This document shows, one piece after another, positions 53,479-64,000 of a DNA stretch of 64,000 bases. The stretch comes from Paenibacillus sp. Soil750 (GTDB lineage Bacteria; Bacillota; Bacilli; Paenibacillales; NBRC-103111). The stretch covers positions 372,001 through 436,000 of the forward strand of contig NZ_LMSD01000023.1 in assembly GCF_001428045.1 (NCBI RefSeq). The letters are read 5' to 3'. Every line of letters begins with the position of its first letter. The first letter of the stretch is position 1. The translations under genes were made by a program, and so were the position numbers. The notes beneath the pieces were generated by a model. That model was not told where the DNA came from, searched no databases, and worked only from the letters and a program-made list of their open reading frames with translations.

Positions 53479-56400
53479 GTGATTGTTTTGCGCAAGCTGC
53501 TGAAATTAACCTTTAAGAAGAAATCGATTGTAAGTCTCCTGGTAGCCGCCTGTATATCTACGGGATTTACTGTTGTTGTTCCTATTGAAAACGCACATGC
53601 GGCATCTACCATTACTTACACAGGAACTGCGGCGCCTCCAGCGCACAATCTTGCGCTATGGTATCGCCAACCGGCAACAGATTGGGAAACACAGGCGCTG
53701 CCGATTGGTAACGGTTTCATGGGTGGCATGGTGTTTGGCGGTGTCGATCAGGAGCATATCCAGTTCAATGAGAAGACACTCTGGACAGGAGGCCCGAGAT
53801 CTATAGCTGGAGGGGGAAGAGACGGTAACCGAGATGGGGCTGCGGACCACTTAGCGGATGTACGTCAGAAGCTGGCGAGTGGCGATGTAGCCGGTGCAAG
53901 CTCCATTGCCGAGCAATATTTGACAGGCACATTAAACGATTATCCGCAATTTGGAAATTATCAAAATTTCGGCGATATATACTTCGATTTCGCACTCCCA
54001 GCTGCGGTGACCGTCACTGACTATCGGCGCGAGCTTGATCTGGAGGATGGCATTGCGAGAGTGACCTACAAGCAGAATGGTGTCACGTATACACGCGAAT
54101 ATTTCATGAGCTACCCGGATAATGTGATGGCTATGCGACTTACGAGCAGTCAACCGAATCAAATGAATTTGGATATCAGGGTCACAAGCCCGCAGACAAC
54201 GCCTTCCATCGTGGCTAGTGGTAATATGCTGACCTTGAGGGGTAAGCTGGCTGACAATAACATGGCGTACGAGTCACAGTTCCGTGTCCAAACCGAGGAT
54301 GGAACGGTAACGGCTGGTAATGGAAAACTGACGGTAGCTGGAGCCAGCTCAGTTACGATTCTGATGTCGGCAGCTACGGATTATGCTAATCATTATCCGG
54401 ACTACGTGGGAACGGATCCACATGTAACCGTGAATGACAGACTGGCAGCAGCTTCTGCCAAGTCGTATGAGACGCTGCGTGCACGCCATCTAGCGGACTA
54501 TCAAGAACTCTTTCAGCGAGTATCGCTTAATTTGAATGATCAGATTGCCACGATACCGACAGACCAACTGCTGACTAGTTATAAAAGTACACGCAACAGT
54601 GCATTGGAATCTCTCTTTTTCCAATATGGTCGGTATATGCTCATTGCTTCTTCGCGAGAAGGTTCACTCCCCGCCAATTTACAAGGGGTTTGGAATAACT
54701 CAACGACACCGCCATGGGGAGCCGACTACCATACCAACATTAATCTAGAAATGAATTATTGGCCTTCTGAAGTGACGAATTTGAGTGAAACCGCCATTCC
54801 GTATGTTGATTTTATTGATTCATTGCGGGCGCCAGGACGAGTCACAGCCCAGAAACATCATGGTGTAACGGGTTCTGGTTGGACGATCCATACGTTTACT
54901 AGTATTTTTGGCTATACGGCACCGGGTTGGGACATTAGTAATTGGGGTTGGCAACCAGCCGCTGGCGCATTCCTTTCCCAGCAGCTTTGGGAGAAGTATT
55001 TATTTACAGGTGATACTGCCTATTTGCGAACGAAGCTGTATCCGATCATGAAAGAAGCCGCTGAATTTTGGACGGAAACACTTGTAACGGATACAGACGG
55101 GACTTTAGTCTCGACGCCGGGTGTCTCGCCTGAACATGGCTCCTTAAGTATCGGTGACTCTTATGACCAAGAGTTAGTTTGGCAATTGTTCACGAATTGC
55201 ATCGACGCGAGTACTGTACTTGGCATCGATGAAGCTTTCCGTAATGAGTTGATAGATAAACGCAGCAAGCTCTCTATGCCGAAAATTGGGAAGTTCGGGC
55301 AAGTGCAGGAGTGGAAACAGGATATAGATGATCCCAATGATCAACATCGCCACATTTCTCATTTAGTTGGTTTATATCCTGGCAACTTAATCAATAAAGT
55401 AACAACGCCCGACCTGTTCAATGCGGCGAGAGTAACCCTTACACAGCGTGGTGATGAAGCAGAGGGGTGGAGCAGAGCGAACAAACTGAATATGTGGGCT
55501 CGCATGCTCGATGGCGACCATGCCGAGAAGATTCTCCAAGGACAGCTTGACGTGAGTACTTATTCGAATTTATTCAATTCAGGTCCACCATTTCAGATTG
55601 ACGGCAACTTCGGCGGCACATCCGGGATTGCAGAGATGCTTTTGCAAAGTCATACAGGAAGTATCGACTTGTTACCAGCGCTTCCTTCGACATGGCCTAA
55701 AGGTGATGTAAAAGGTTTGAAGGCAAGAGGCGATTTTGAAGTGGATATGAGTTGGAATGGCACGATACTGACGAATGCGGAAATTACTTCTTTGCAAGGC
55801 AATGTGGCGAAAGTCAAGGAGAAGACGTTCACGCATGCTGGCCAATTCCAAGTGGTGAAGACGGCTGACGAATCTCCAGTGAGCTACACGCGAAGTGGTG
55901 ACACGATTACTTTTGCTACCGAGGCGGGCCAATCCTATACGATTACCTCCAGTGTGACACCACCACCACTTCCGCCGACCCAAGTGCAGTCACCTACACA
56001 TACAGCGACAACGGTGGATTTGCAGTGGACAGCTCCTACAAGCGGTGCAACGGTTGCAGGCTATGTGTTGGACGTTCACCAAGGATCAACGAAAATCCGA
56101 AGTATCGATGTGCCGGCTGCAAGCACAAGCCTCAAGGTAACAGGTCTAAACGAAAAGCAGTTGTACCGCTTCGTGGTCTGGTCCAAGGATGCCGAAGGCA
56201 CGCTCTCTACGACCAGCAATGAAACAACCGCATTTACGTTTGTAGGAAATGCGTATCAGCAAAATTTTAACAATGGTGTAGCCGGTGGCTGGAAAAAGAC
56301 TTCAACAACGGGAAGCGCAGCATTCAGTGTGGAGAATAATGCCTTGAAAGTCGTTGCCAATCCAGTAGCCATCATGGTTGACGATAGTTCACCTGCGTAC

Positions 56401-58233
56401 AAAGATGCTGACGTGGCGATGAAACTTAAAATTCAAACAGGAACGGGGAGAGTTGGGCTGCTCTTCCGCTATACAGACGTGAACAACTATGCCGGTGTCA
56501 TTTATGACTATGGGAAATGGCTATGGTACTACGTGAAGGACGGTACTGAACACTATGGTGATCTAACGTCCATGATGCTTACAAATGGTCAAACCTATGA
56601 TGTGAAAGCGAGTTTCGTTGACTCGAATATTCAGTTGTGGATTGATGGTCAGTTGGTCGGTTCCACGACAGTGGCAGATTTCCTGAATGCACCTGGAAAA
56701 ATAGGGCTGAGAACCTGGTTTGATAACAAAGTATTGGTGATCGACGATGTGAATTATATCAATACAAGACCCAATGCTGTTCCAGCCGTACAGAAAATCA
56801 AGGTTGACGACCGTGATCCTTCCGTTGTGTACACGGGGACATGGAGTACTTATAACGATGGCGGAGATTATAACGGTACGGAGAAGTATAGCGGTACGGC
56901 TGGTGCTTCTGCTGAGTTTACTTTTACGGGCACCTCGATTGACTTCATCAGTATGAAGCAAACGAATCTGGGTAAAATCGATGTGTATCTCGACGGCGTA
57001 TTGGCACAGGCAGATATGGATTGCTATGCTACATCGACGAACAAACAAGTCGTCCTGTTTAGTCGCAGCGGATTAGAGAGCGGAACGCATACGATCAAGG
57101 TTGTTGTGAAAGGAACGAAAAATGCCGCCTCCAGCAATACGTATGGAGAAATCGATGCTTTCGCGTATACACCAGCCATTGCAGCGCCGAATGTAACGGC
57201 GGACGACACGAACAATATAATCGTTGGCGCGAATTCGGACATGGAATACTCGGTGGATGGTGGGGTCACCTATACAACCTATCATGAAACGCCCATCCCT
57301 GTATTCAAAGGAGATCAAACTGTTCTCGTACGCCTAGCTGCAACGGATGTGAACGCAGCAAGTTTGACTACAACGGTGACGTTCACGGCAAATCCGTTCC
57401 AATCGATCGCTTTGGCGAATATTCCGGCAGCGATGAATGTCGGAGATACCGTTAGTGCAGTCGTTTATGCGACATACGGTGTGAACGATCTTTCACTTGT
57501 TACAGAGGGCGTAATATATGTAAGTAGTCATCCAGAGGTTCTTTCCATCGACAGCACGGGCACCCTCCACGCTTTAAGCCCAGGTCAAGCAACCATTACT
57601 GCGACATGCGGAGGCAAGCAGGCAGCACAAGATGTCACTGTAGCGGTTGTAGTCCCAATTGAACCGACAGCATCGCTGACTGGACCAGCATTCGTTACAA
57701 CGGGGACTAATTTTACCGTGCAGTATGCGTTGACGCCAATGCAGAGTGTGTATGCACAAGATATAACCATTACCTATAACCCAGATCAATTGGCCTTCTT
57801 TTCGGTGCAGTCTCTCTATCCAAATTTGATTATCGTTAATAAAACAGAGCAACTGGGCCGTATGCGACTTCTTCTAGCCAGTACGACCGCAGATGCCGCT
57901 AACGTGAATGGCGCTTTGCTAGCCTTACAGTGGCAGGCCAAAACCATCACGCAATCCGCTGCGCTCACATTAGCCGACGTAAAGATAGCGAATGGTAACG
58001 GGGTAGAAACACACGTCGTTGGAAGCCCGCTCAGCGTTCAAATCAGATCGATCTCAGGAGATTTAAATGTAGACGGCAAATTTACCATTGGCGACTTAGC
58101 GATTGTGGCATCGGCTTATGGCAAAACATCCGCTGATTTGGACTGGAATCAATATAAAAAGGCTGATATCGACAATGACAATGATGTAGACATTGATGAC
58201 CTTGCATGGGTAGCATCCAAGATTTTGGAATAA
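53479..58233 (+). CDS. Secreted GH95 alpha-L-fucosidase with FN3, LamG-like, CBM-like, Ig-like, cohesin and dockerin domains
   Basis: 1584 aa. Signal peptide ends near residue 40 (ENAHA). GH95 catalytic region ~54-810: opening [19 protein letters not shown], Asn residues in [12 protein letters not shown] (~420), general-acid Glu in GVSPEHG (~551), Asp in [14 protein letters not shown] (~708). GH95 enzymes invert alpha-1,2-linked L-fucose (or L-galactose). Then FN3 (~833-920), a LamG/DUF1080-like module (~923-1094), a CBM-like beta-sandwich (~1100-1230), two Ig-like domains (~1236-1393, the second Big_2-like), a cohesin (~1395-1523: [16 protein letters not shown]) and a C-terminal dockerin with two calcium loops ([14 protein letters not shown] and [14 protein letters not shown]). 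Carrying both cohesin and dockerin is unusual. The start may be GTG 53479 or TTG 53488 behind AAAGGGTG. Confidence 0.9.
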   Translation: MIVLRKLLKLTFKKKSIVSLLVAACISTGFTVVVPIENAHAASTITYTGTAAPPAHNLALWYRQPATDWETQALPIGNGFMGGMVFGGVDQEHIQFNEKTLWTGGPRSIAGGGRDGNRDGAADHLADVRQKLASGDVAGASSIAEQYLTGTLNDYPQFGNYQNFGDIYFDFALPAAVTVTDYRRELDLEDGIARVTYKQNGVTYTREYFMSYPDNVMAMRLTSSQPNQMNLDIRVTSPQTTPSIVASGNMLTLRGKLADNNMAYESQFRVQTEDGTVTAGNGKLTVAGASSVTILMSAATDYANHYPDYVGTDPHVTVNDRLAAASAKSYETLRARHLADYQELFQRVSLNLNDQIATIPTDQLLTSYKSTRNSALESLFFQYGRYMLIASSREGSLPANLQGVWNNSTTPPWGADYHTNINLEMNYWPSEVTNLSETAIPYVDFIDSLRAPGRVTAQKHHGVTGSGWTIHTFTSIFGYTAPGWDISNWGWQPAAGAFLSQQLWEKYLFTGDTAYLRTKLYPIMKEAAEFWTETLVTDTDGTLVSTPGVSPEHGSLSIGDSYDQELVWQLFTNCIDASTVLGIDEAFRNELIDKRSKLSMPKIGKFGQVQEWKQDIDDPNDQHRHISHLVGLYPGNLINKVTTPDLFNAARVTLTQRGDEAEGWSRANKLNMWARMLDGDHAEKILQGQLDVSTYSNLFNSGPPFQIDGNFGGTSGIAEMLLQSHTGSIDLLPALPSTWPKGDVKGLKARGDFEVDMSWNGTILTNAEITSLQGNVAKVKEKTFTHAGQFQVVKTADESPVSYTRSGDTITFATEAGQSYTITSSVTPPPLPPTQVQSPTHTATTVDLQWTAPTSGATVAGYVLDVHQGSTKIRSIDVPAASTSLKVTGLNEKQLYRFVVWSKDAEGTLSTTSNETTAFTFVGNAYQQNFNNGVAGGWKKTSTTGSAAFSVENNALKVVANPVAIMVDDSSPAYKDADVAMKLKIQTGTGRVGLLFRYTDVNNYAGVIYDYGKWLWYYVKDGTEHYGDLTSMMLTNGQTYDVKASFVDSNIQLWIDGQLVGSTTVADFLNAPGKIGLRTWFDNKVLVIDDVNYINTRPNAVPAVQKIKVDDRDPSVVYTGTWSTYNDGGDYNGTEKYSGTAGASAEFTFTGTSIDFISMKQTNLGKIDVYLDGVLAQADMDCYATSTNKQVVLFSRSGLESGTHTIKVVVKGTKNAASSNTYGEIDAFAYTPAIAAPNVTADDTNNIIVGANSDMEYSVDGGVTYTTYHETPIPVFKGDQTVLVRLAATDVNAASLTTTVTFTANPFQSIALANIPAAMNVGDTVSAVVYATYGVNDLSLVTEGVIYVSSHPEVLSIDSTGTLHALSPGQATITATCGGKQAAQDVTVAVVVPIEPTASLTGPAFVTTGTNFTVQYALTPMQSVYAQDITITYNPDQLAFFSVQSLYPNLIIVNKTEQLGRMRLLLASTTADAANVNGALLALQWQAKTITQSAALTLADVKIANGNGVETHVVGSPLSVQIRSISGDLNVDGKFTIGDLAIVASAYGKTSADLDWNQYKKADIDNDNDVDIDDLAWVASKILE

Positions 58234-58254
58234 CACGTATTTTTTAAAAAAGAT

Positions 58255-58298
58255 GACCCGAAAGATACGCGAATGACATATAACTTTCGGGTCTTTTC
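58255..58298 (+). terminator. Terminator between GH95 and GH101 genes
   Basis: GACCCGAAAG pairs with CTTTCGGGTC, followed by TTTTC. It ends 25 bp before the next start with no room for a promoter after it, so the GH101 gene probably depends on read-through, making this an attenuator. Confidence 0.7.
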
Positions 58299-58322
58299 AA
58301 AAAATTAGCAGGAGGTTATTAG

Positions 58323-61300
58323 ATGAGGGCAACTGGACGTAAATTAAGCGTTATTCTTTCAACTACACTCATAGCTACAAGTGTATTACCATTACCAGGT
58401 GCGTTACAGATGTTTGGCAATGCTACAGCATTGGCAGCGAGTGGTCAGAGTGTGACCTACACGAACAATTTTGAAGATGGAACAGAAGGAAATCTCTCGG
58501 ATAAAGGGACAGTAACGTCCGACACAGCGGTAAGCGCAAGGGCTACATACTCGGAAATGAATGGACAATTTCTAGCTGCGAAAAATCCGAATGGCGGCAA
58601 TGAAATCTTTTATTTTAACGATATGCCTGATGTGGCTAATGGGACGTTTGAAGCGAAGCTGAACATTGATGGAGGGGCTTCCGAGCAGTTCGGATTCATC
58701 GCTAGATATAAAGATCCAACGCATTATGCCATGGTTTCCCGTGATGGGAACGGTTGGTTATGGGATGGGTATAATGGGGGCAGTGAAGTGTGGGGTTCCT
58801 ATCTGAACAAGACCATTAAACTGGATCCAGGCAAAACGTATGCCTTCAAAATGACATTCAGCGGGGATATGTACGAGGTCTATATCGATGGTGCGCTTGT
58901 GTACACGTCAACCTCAGGGGGCAAGCTGCCCACAGCAGGTGGTAAAGTTGGCTTTCGCTCTTACTTCGCTGCAAAGACATTGAATATCGATGATGTGAAA
59001 GTGACGGATAGCGATAAGGGTAATGCGGTCGTTTATACAAGGAATTTTACAGATGACGCCACACCAGGCTTACAAATGGCAGCTGCAAGTGCAGTAGTTC
59101 CTACGTATTCTTTTAAAACGCCATTACAAGGCTTCACTGGAAAAGTTGCACAGATAACGACAACGAATGGCACAAGTCAGGTTGTTGATAGTAAATCGCC
59201 ATTAGCGATTAACGGAACCTACAGTACCAAGCTGCAACTGGGCGGAACTTATAGCTCTGCAGGACTGTTGTTCCGATATGTCGATGAGAGCAACTGGAGT
59301 TCAGTTAGAACGGATAGCGCTGGGAATTGGACGTTGACGGGTAAAAAAGACGGTGCAGATGTCTCGTATAATTTAACGAGTACGCCTCAACCTCTAAGTC
59401 CTGGTGCGGTACACAATGTGGGTGTGGGTTATGAAGGGGATACCTATACACTCACCGTAGATGGCACGGAGATTTATACGGGTACACAAGTGGGGATGGC
59501 TGTTGTGAATGGCAGTCAGGGTTACACCGCAAGCTCCACGGGAACATTAACGACCTATATGGATGATATGCAAGTTACGTATAAAGAAGGTGACGTCTAC
59601 ACGCCGCCGAAACCAACGACGTACATTAGGAATTATAACGATGGCTTAACGGGTACTTGGAATAAAATAGATGGAACGACCTATTCGCCGACGCCAGCTA
59701 TCGTGAATAATCAACTGAACATTACCAATCTGTTTGGGGAAATCTATGATAACGATTCGCTGCCGATTCAAGATGGTACGTACACCATCAAGTTCAGAAC
59801 GAATATCGATACGGGGCGTATCGGATTTATTTTCAGATATATCTCACCATCACAGCCTTACGCGATGATTTATTATAATACAAACGGAAATTGGGGCTGG
59901 CAAACGGATGCATCGCATTACGGCGATTTGACAACCAGCGGGCCTAATCTAGCAGCCAATACGGACTATACGCTGAAAATTAAATATATTGGCAAAAACA
60001 TTAAAGTCTGGTTGAATGATGCTTTGGTTGTCAGTGGAAGTGCAGATTTCCCGGTTGCCGAAGGAAAAGTAGGCTTAAGAAGCTGGTTTACATCGAAAAA
60101 TATAACAGTAAGTCAAATCTCACAAGAAGCTTATATCCCACCAACACCTCCGCAACCAACGGAGTTGCACCCGATTACGATTTCATCAGATCAATTAAGT
60201 GTGACGATGGATAACCGCTTCCCGACCGTACGCAATTATACGTGGCTGAGCAACGAGGCTTCGAATGCAACCCTGCAAGGTCAAAGTGATTTTCTATACA
60301 ATGTGAAAATAAATGGCAATGACGGCTTTGCAACGGTACGAAGTGCAACGAAAACGGCAGGGGATACGGTTGTTTATCAACTAGACGTTCCCGTCGTAGA
60401 TGATAACTCAGAAGCTGCAGTCGGCACTGTGAATATGACCGTCACGTATAAAGTCACAGGCAATATCGTTAATATGGGAACGCATATCAATAGTGAGCCT
60501 TCCGGTTATAAAGTACGAACCGTGGAATTCCCTAATCATAAGTTAGTTACGGTGTCGAGCAGCAATCCCGAAGCACAAGGGGCGTCCTCTTGGGTAACTG
60601 GGGAATGGAATCAGATGAATGATGAGTTCTATACAAATGACATCACTTATGGAACGAAATTAAAAGATCAAACCGTAGACAGTAAGCTAAGAACGTATGG
60701 TTTTGTTAGTGATGGTAAATTGGCGGCAGCGATTATGAATGACGTTGTAGATACGCCAGCCAAAATTGTCATGAACTTTGCAGCGGAACAGGATGGTACC
60801 AATAAGCAGCTTTCGATGTGGAACGGGGTTTGGAAGGCAAGAGGAGATATTATCGACGATAGCAAATTCCCGCCAAAATTTGATTTTTCATCGAAAATCA
60901 TCATTTCTCCGGATAGGAACGATGATCACACCGCGGATTGGAAAGATGCAGCGATTGATTTCCGCAGTATATGGTCGGAAAATCTTCACCCAGGCGCTAG
61001 CGAAATCAATAATTATGTCTCCTATATCGCCATGAACTTCAACAGCTTAGCGCAAAACCCATTCTTACGTACATTGGATAACGCCAAGAAGCTTTACAAT
61101 TTGTACGATGGCTTCGGACAGCTCATTTTGGAAAAAGGATATCAAGCAGAAGGGCATGACGACAGTCATCCAGACCTCGCTGGTCACTTCGGCATTCGTG
61201 AAGGTGGGCTGAAAGATTTTAACACGCTTGTCGATGAAGGGTTAAAATACAATGTGAAAGTCGGCGTTCATACCAACATTGACGGTCAAGATCCTGATGC

Positions 61301-64000
61301 TTATTATGCAAAACCAGAAAATTGGGGCAGCACAAGCTCGAACTATGACTGGGTTGACCCTACATATCCGTCTGATCGTGCTAAAGATTTAGCAGGCGGA
61401 GATTTGGAGAAAAGGTATACTCAGCTAAAACAAGAAGTGCCCAATCTTGCGATGATTTACGATGATGTATATAGCGGAGCAGGTTGGCACGCCAATCAAT
61501 TTGCGAATGTGATTCAGAACAAATTAGGCTTCTGGTTTGCCACAGAGTTCTCTGGGCCATTAGAGGAAAATGTGATTTGGACCCACTGGGGAACCGATCC
61601 TTATTATCCAAGTAAAACGCCGGGCAGTCAGATTATCCGTTTTATTAAAAACCAATATCAAGACACATTCCAGGCACCAAGCCCGTATACCAGTGTTTTA
61701 TTGAGAGGTATGCTGCAGGCTGGAGTTGGTACTTGGCAAGGCAGAACGGATATTCAGAACGGGATTGATTTATTTTACAATAACAATTTGTTAACGAAAT
61801 ATATGCAGCATTTCCCTATTCTCAATATGACGCATGATGCTTCTGGTATGGATAAAACGGTCGTTTTCGGGGGCGGAGTCGTCGCTTCCTTGGATGAATA
61901 CCATGCAGATAGCGCAGATTCCAACTATATCATTGGTACAGCTTCGCTCAAGAAAGAAGGCAAAACAATTGCCAAATATGATGTGCTGAACCATAAAGAC
62001 TGGGGAGATACCGGCGTTGGTCAATTAGATGTGAGTAATCAGAAGAGCCAATTGTTCCTACCGTGGGATCCACAAAATGAATCTAAAATCTACTACTGGA
62101 ATCCAAAAGGTGGTTCAACAACGTGGGAATTGCCTAACAGCTGGAGCGGTTTATCGTCAATTGAAATGTATAAGCTTACGGATACAGGACGTGTTTGGGA
62201 GCGTACGCTGCCAGTTACGGGCGGTTCCGTAACGATCAGTAATACGACAATCGGTGTTCCGTATGTGATCTACAAATCCAAAGCTGATGAGCAAGGTGCA
62301 GATACGCAGCAAGCGGGCGATTTCGGATTCGGCGGACCTGTGAAGGATCCAGGTTTTGATAGCGGAGCATTTGCATCCTGGGAGAAAACCTCTACTGCGA
62401 ATGCGACAGCTGCGAATGTAACCGTTGAGCATGATTCTCTGAAAAATAACTTCCTAAAAATAGCAGGGAAAGACGATGCTACGATTACACAGAACGTCTA
62501 TGGACTTGAAGCGGGGAAAACGTACACGGCTTCGGTTTGGGTAGACATTAATAATGCTTCTACATCAACTGGTAACGAAAATAAGTCGCGCAGTACTTCC
62601 GACAGAACCGTTACGATTGGTGTGAAAAACTACGGCGGACCGGAAGTAACGAATTTCATCACTTCATCAAAGATTAAGAATCTTGAAGAGCCTAGCAAAT
62701 TTAAAAATACGTACTATCAACGAATGAAGGTTGATTTTACGGCAGATGCCACGGGGAAAGCAACGATTTATTTGAAGGCTGATGCCACGAGCGTTGCCAA
62801 TTCCAACGTGTGGTGGGATGATGTGAAGCTGTGGGAGAATCCAGGCAAGACTGATTTTGGCAGTCATTACTTCTACGAAGACTTCGAAAATGTTTCGGAA
62901 GGCTATGGACCCTTTATGTTCCAAGCGGCATCAAGCGGAGGTCAAACGCATTTGGCTGAGAAGGTGAGCGATGCACAGAAAGCAGCTGATCCTTACATTT
63001 CGCAGCCGATGACCTATGTCATTGATGGCAATTACTCTTTGAAATCCAATGAACAGGATTTTATTTCAAATGCAAATACACCGTTAGTGGCAGAGCTGCT
63101 AGCAACCGTCCCATCAACGCTGAAACTATTGCCGAATACCCATTATAAAGTCAGCATGAATTATGAGGCGAATAAAGCCGGGCTGTATCAGCTCTCGGCT
63201 AAATCAAGATCGAATGGTCAGACTTATAGCGTGCCGTTGTCTTCTGCAACTGGTACAGGTAAGTCCCTAATTCCTGGTTTTACGCTGCCAATTATCAAAT
63301 CTACAGGTACTGCGAACGCGGTATTAGATTTTGAAACAGGTGCTAAGGACGATTATTACATTGCTATTGAGTCTGTTAAACAAACGGCACAGCCCCAATT
63401 ATCAGCGATTGATGTTGTCTTGATTGTGGATGATTTAGTTGTCGATGATTTAACAAATCCGCAAGCGCCCACAGCTGCACAAATTGCTGCTGGAATTACG
63501 AGTATCACAGCTCCTGCACAGGATGCTGGCAGCTTGACACTGCCTAATGTGCCAGCTGGTTACAGCGTTGCAATTAAAAGTACGGATCAACCTGCTGTCA
63601 TTCAACTGGATGGAACTATCGTACCATCTGGTGTTGTGCGCACAGTGAATCTCGTTTTGGAAGTGACGCGGACATCCGATGGTACGAAAGCGGTGACTGT
63701 GAGCTTGCCTGTTGTCGTACCAGCGAAGTCGGAACAACCTAATAAAGTTCTTCTCGATGGTGTGAACACGGTCATGACGGGAGGCACATTTGATTTGACC
63801 TACGGATTGGCCAATACAGCGGATAACATCCTAGCTCAGGATTTGACGTTCACCTATGATCCAGCAAAAGTAGAATTCCTTGGTGTGGAATCTGTCAGTG
63901 ATGGTTTGACTATTGTAGACAAGAAACTAACAGAAGGTCAGGTTCGAATTCTTGTTGTCAAAATTGGAGGCCATGCAGAAGCGGTTGCTAACAACGATCT
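58323..64000 (+). CDS. Secreted GH101-type endo-alpha-N-acetylgalactosaminidase with LamG-like and cohesin modules (3' end outside window)
   Basis: The frame from ATG 58323 (AGGAGG seven bases before) is open to the window end, 1892 codons. Signal peptide 1-~38. Three LamG/DUF1080-like modules (~42-229, 235-420, 431-599), each opening with a TYTNNFEDG/YTRNFTDD/YIRNYNDG-type strand. A galactose-mutarotase-like sandwich (~613-870). Then the GH101 barrel (~876-1150): AEGHDDSHPDLAGHFGIREG, probable nucleophile D1048 in IYDDVYSG, acid/base E1075 in FATEFSGP. GH101 enzymes release core-1 Gal-GalNAc from Ser/Thr of mucin-type glycoproteins. Galactose-binding-like modules (~1337-1710), an atrophied-Ig domain (~1713-1802), and a cohesin starting ~1806 (GGTFDLTYGLANTADNILAQ) follow. 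By analogy with GH95 a dockerin may follow beyond the window. Confidence 0.85.
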   Translation, partial: MRATGRKLSVILSTTLIATSVLPLPGALQMFGNATALAASGQSVTYTNNFEDGTEGNLSDKGTVTSDTAVSARATYSEMNGQFLAAKNPNGGNEIFYFNDMPDVANGTFEAKLNIDGGASEQFGFIARYKDPTHYAMVSRDGNGWLWDGYNGGSEVWGSYLNKTIKLDPGKTYAFKMTFSGDMYEVYIDGALVYTSTSGGKLPTAGGKVGFRSYFAAKTLNIDDVKVTDSDKGNAVVYTRNFTDDATPGLQMAAASAVVPTYSFKTPLQGFTGKVAQITTTNGTSQVVDSKSPLAINGTYSTKLQLGGTYSSAGLLFRYVDESNWSSVRTDSAGNWTLTGKKDGADVSYNLTSTPQPLSPGAVHNVGVGYEGDTYTLTVDGTEIYTGTQVGMAVVNGSQGYTASSTGTLTTYMDDMQVTYKEGDVYTPPKPTTYIRNYNDGLTGTWNKIDGTTYSPTPAIVNNQLNITNLFGEIYDNDSLPIQDGTYTIKFRTNIDTGRIGFIFRYISPSQPYAMIYYNTNGNWGWQTDASHYGDLTTSGPNLAANTDYTLKIKYIGKNIKVWLNDALVVSGSADFPVAEGKVGLRSWFTSKNITVSQISQEAYIPPTPPQPTELHPITISSDQLSVTMDNRFPTVRNYTWLSNEASNATLQGQSDFLYNVKINGNDGFATVRSATKTAGDTVVYQLDVPVVDDNSEAAVGTVNMTVTYKVTGNIVNMGTHINSEPSGYKVRTVEFPNHKLVTVSSSNPEAQGASSWVTGEWNQMNDEFYTNDITYGTKLKDQTVDSKLRTYGFVSDGKLAAAIMNDVVDTPAKIVMNFAAEQDGTNKQLSMWNGVWKARGDIIDDSKFPPKFDFSSKIIISPDRNDDHTADWKDAAIDFRSIWSENLHPGASEINNYVSYIAMNFNSLAQNPFLRTLDNAKKLYNLYDGFGQLILEKGYQAEGHDDSHPDLAGHFGIREGGLKDFNTLVDEGLKYNVKVGVHTNIDGQDPDAYYAKPENWGSTSSNYDWVDPTYPSDRAKDLAGGDLEKRYTQLKQEVPNLAMIYDDVYSGAGWHANQFANVIQNKLGFWFATEFSGPLEENVIWTHWGTDPYYPSKTPGSQIIRFIKNQYQDTFQAPSPYTSVLLRGMLQAGVGTWQGRTDIQNGIDLFYNNNLLTKYMQHFPILNMTHDASGMDKTVVFGGGVVASLDEYHADSADSNYIIGTASLKKEGKTIAKYDVLNHKDWGDTGVGQLDVSNQKSQLFLPWDPQNESKIYYWNPKGGSTTWELPNSWSGLSSIEMYKLTDTGRVWERTLPVTGGSVTISNTTIGVPYVIYKSKADEQGADTQQAGDFGFGGPVKDPGFDSGAFASWEKTSTANATAANVTVEHDSLKNNFLKIAGKDDATITQNVYGLEAGKTYTASVWVDINNASTSTGNENKSRSTSDRTVTIGVKNYGGPEVTNFITSSKIKNLEEPSKFKNTYYQRMKVDFTADATGKATIYLKADATSVANSNVWWDDVKLWENPGKTDFGSHYFYEDFENVSEGYGPFMFQAASSGGQTHLAEKVSDAQKAADPYISQPMTYVIDGNYSLKSNEQDFISNANTPLVAELLATVPSTLKLLPNTHYKVSMNYEANKAGLYQLSAKSRSNGQTYSVPLSSATGTGKSLIPGFTLPIIKSTGTANAVLDFETGAKDDYYIAIESVKQTAQPQLSAIDVVLIVDDLVVDDLTNPQAPTAAQIAAGITSITAPAQDAGSLTLPNVPAGYSVAIKSTDQPAVIQLDGTIVPSGVVRTVNLVLEVTRTSDGTKAVTVSLPVVVPAKSEQPNKVLLDGVNTVMTGGTFDLTYGLANTADNILAQDLTFTYDPAKVEFLGVESVSDGLTIVDKKLTEGQVRILVVKIGGHAEAVANND

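Noticed and set aside
53479-64000. Many long antisense frames inside the GH95 and GH101 genes.
   Set aside because: They are shadows of strong plus-strand coding with clear domain content and have no start signals of their own.

Overview
The window looks like a chromosomal segment of a spore-forming, low-to-mid GC Firmicute of the Paenibacillus/Cohnella type. The evidence is a gerB-gerA-gerC spore germinant-receptor operon, several YesM/YesN-type two-component systems beside ABC sugar importers that lack their own ATPase, an S-layer-homology (SLH) protein, Gram-positive Shine-Dalgarno sequences with frequent GTG/TTG starts, cre-type catabolite sites, and a PerR box in front of katG. I found no rRNA, tRNA, CRISPR array, transposase or phage gene.

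Layout. 0-7.4 kb is a ragged housekeeping/accessory region: an HxlR regulator, a PRISE-type reductase with a tandem operator, a run of decayed genes (MbtH-like start, truncated DUF2809 protein, DinB protein with an in-frame stop), an ABC-class predicted ATPase whose conserved N-terminus lies upstream of its first ATG, an SF0329-family protein, a pentapeptide-repeat protein and a ribosomal protein L25/Ctc paralogue. 7.7-11.4 kb is the germinant-receptor operon. 12.4-22.7 kb is glycan locus 1: a sensor kinase/AraC response regulator pair divergent from two permeases, a binding lipoprotein, a cytoplasmic GH29 alpha-L-fucosidase, a TIM-barrel sugar isomerase/epimerase and an asparaginase. 23.0-24.9 kb holds a RibD/DHFR-like reductase behind a MerR-type promoter and two orphan proteins. 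25.1-35.3 kb is glycan locus 2: binding lipoprotein, two permeases, a membrane AraC regulator, an MDR oxidoreductase and a secreted beta-propeller/FIMAH protein. 35.6-42.3 kb has a second L25 paralogue and a TetR regulon (TetR, MFS exporter, two NAD-epimerase-like proteins, multicopper oxidase) marked by five copies of one operator. 42.5-44.7 kb is katG. 45-64 kb is glycan locus 3: an SLH-anchored cohesin protein, sensor kinase, binding lipoprotein, two permeases, AraC response regulator, a secreted GH95 alpha-fucosidase ending in cohesin plus dockerin, and a secreted GH101-type endo-alpha-N-acetylgalactosaminidase that reaches a cohesin domain where the window stops.

How it fits together. 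Locus 3 reads as a small cellulosome-like, surface-tethered machine for fucosylated O-glycans. The SLH protein would offer a cohesin at the wall, the GH95 enzyme carries both a dockerin and its own cohesin, and the GH101 enzyme carries a cohesin too, so the enzymes could in principle chain onto one another. Released sugars would enter through the locus 3 ABC importer, and locus 1 could take up smaller fucosylated pieces for cytoplasmic GH29. The SLH-cohesin gene and the locus 3 binding-protein gene share a promoter layout: a pair of 21-bp-spaced repeats followed by a cre site. This suggests joint control by the local AraC response regulator and CcpA. The domain calls are read from sequence; the multi-enzyme assembly is inference.
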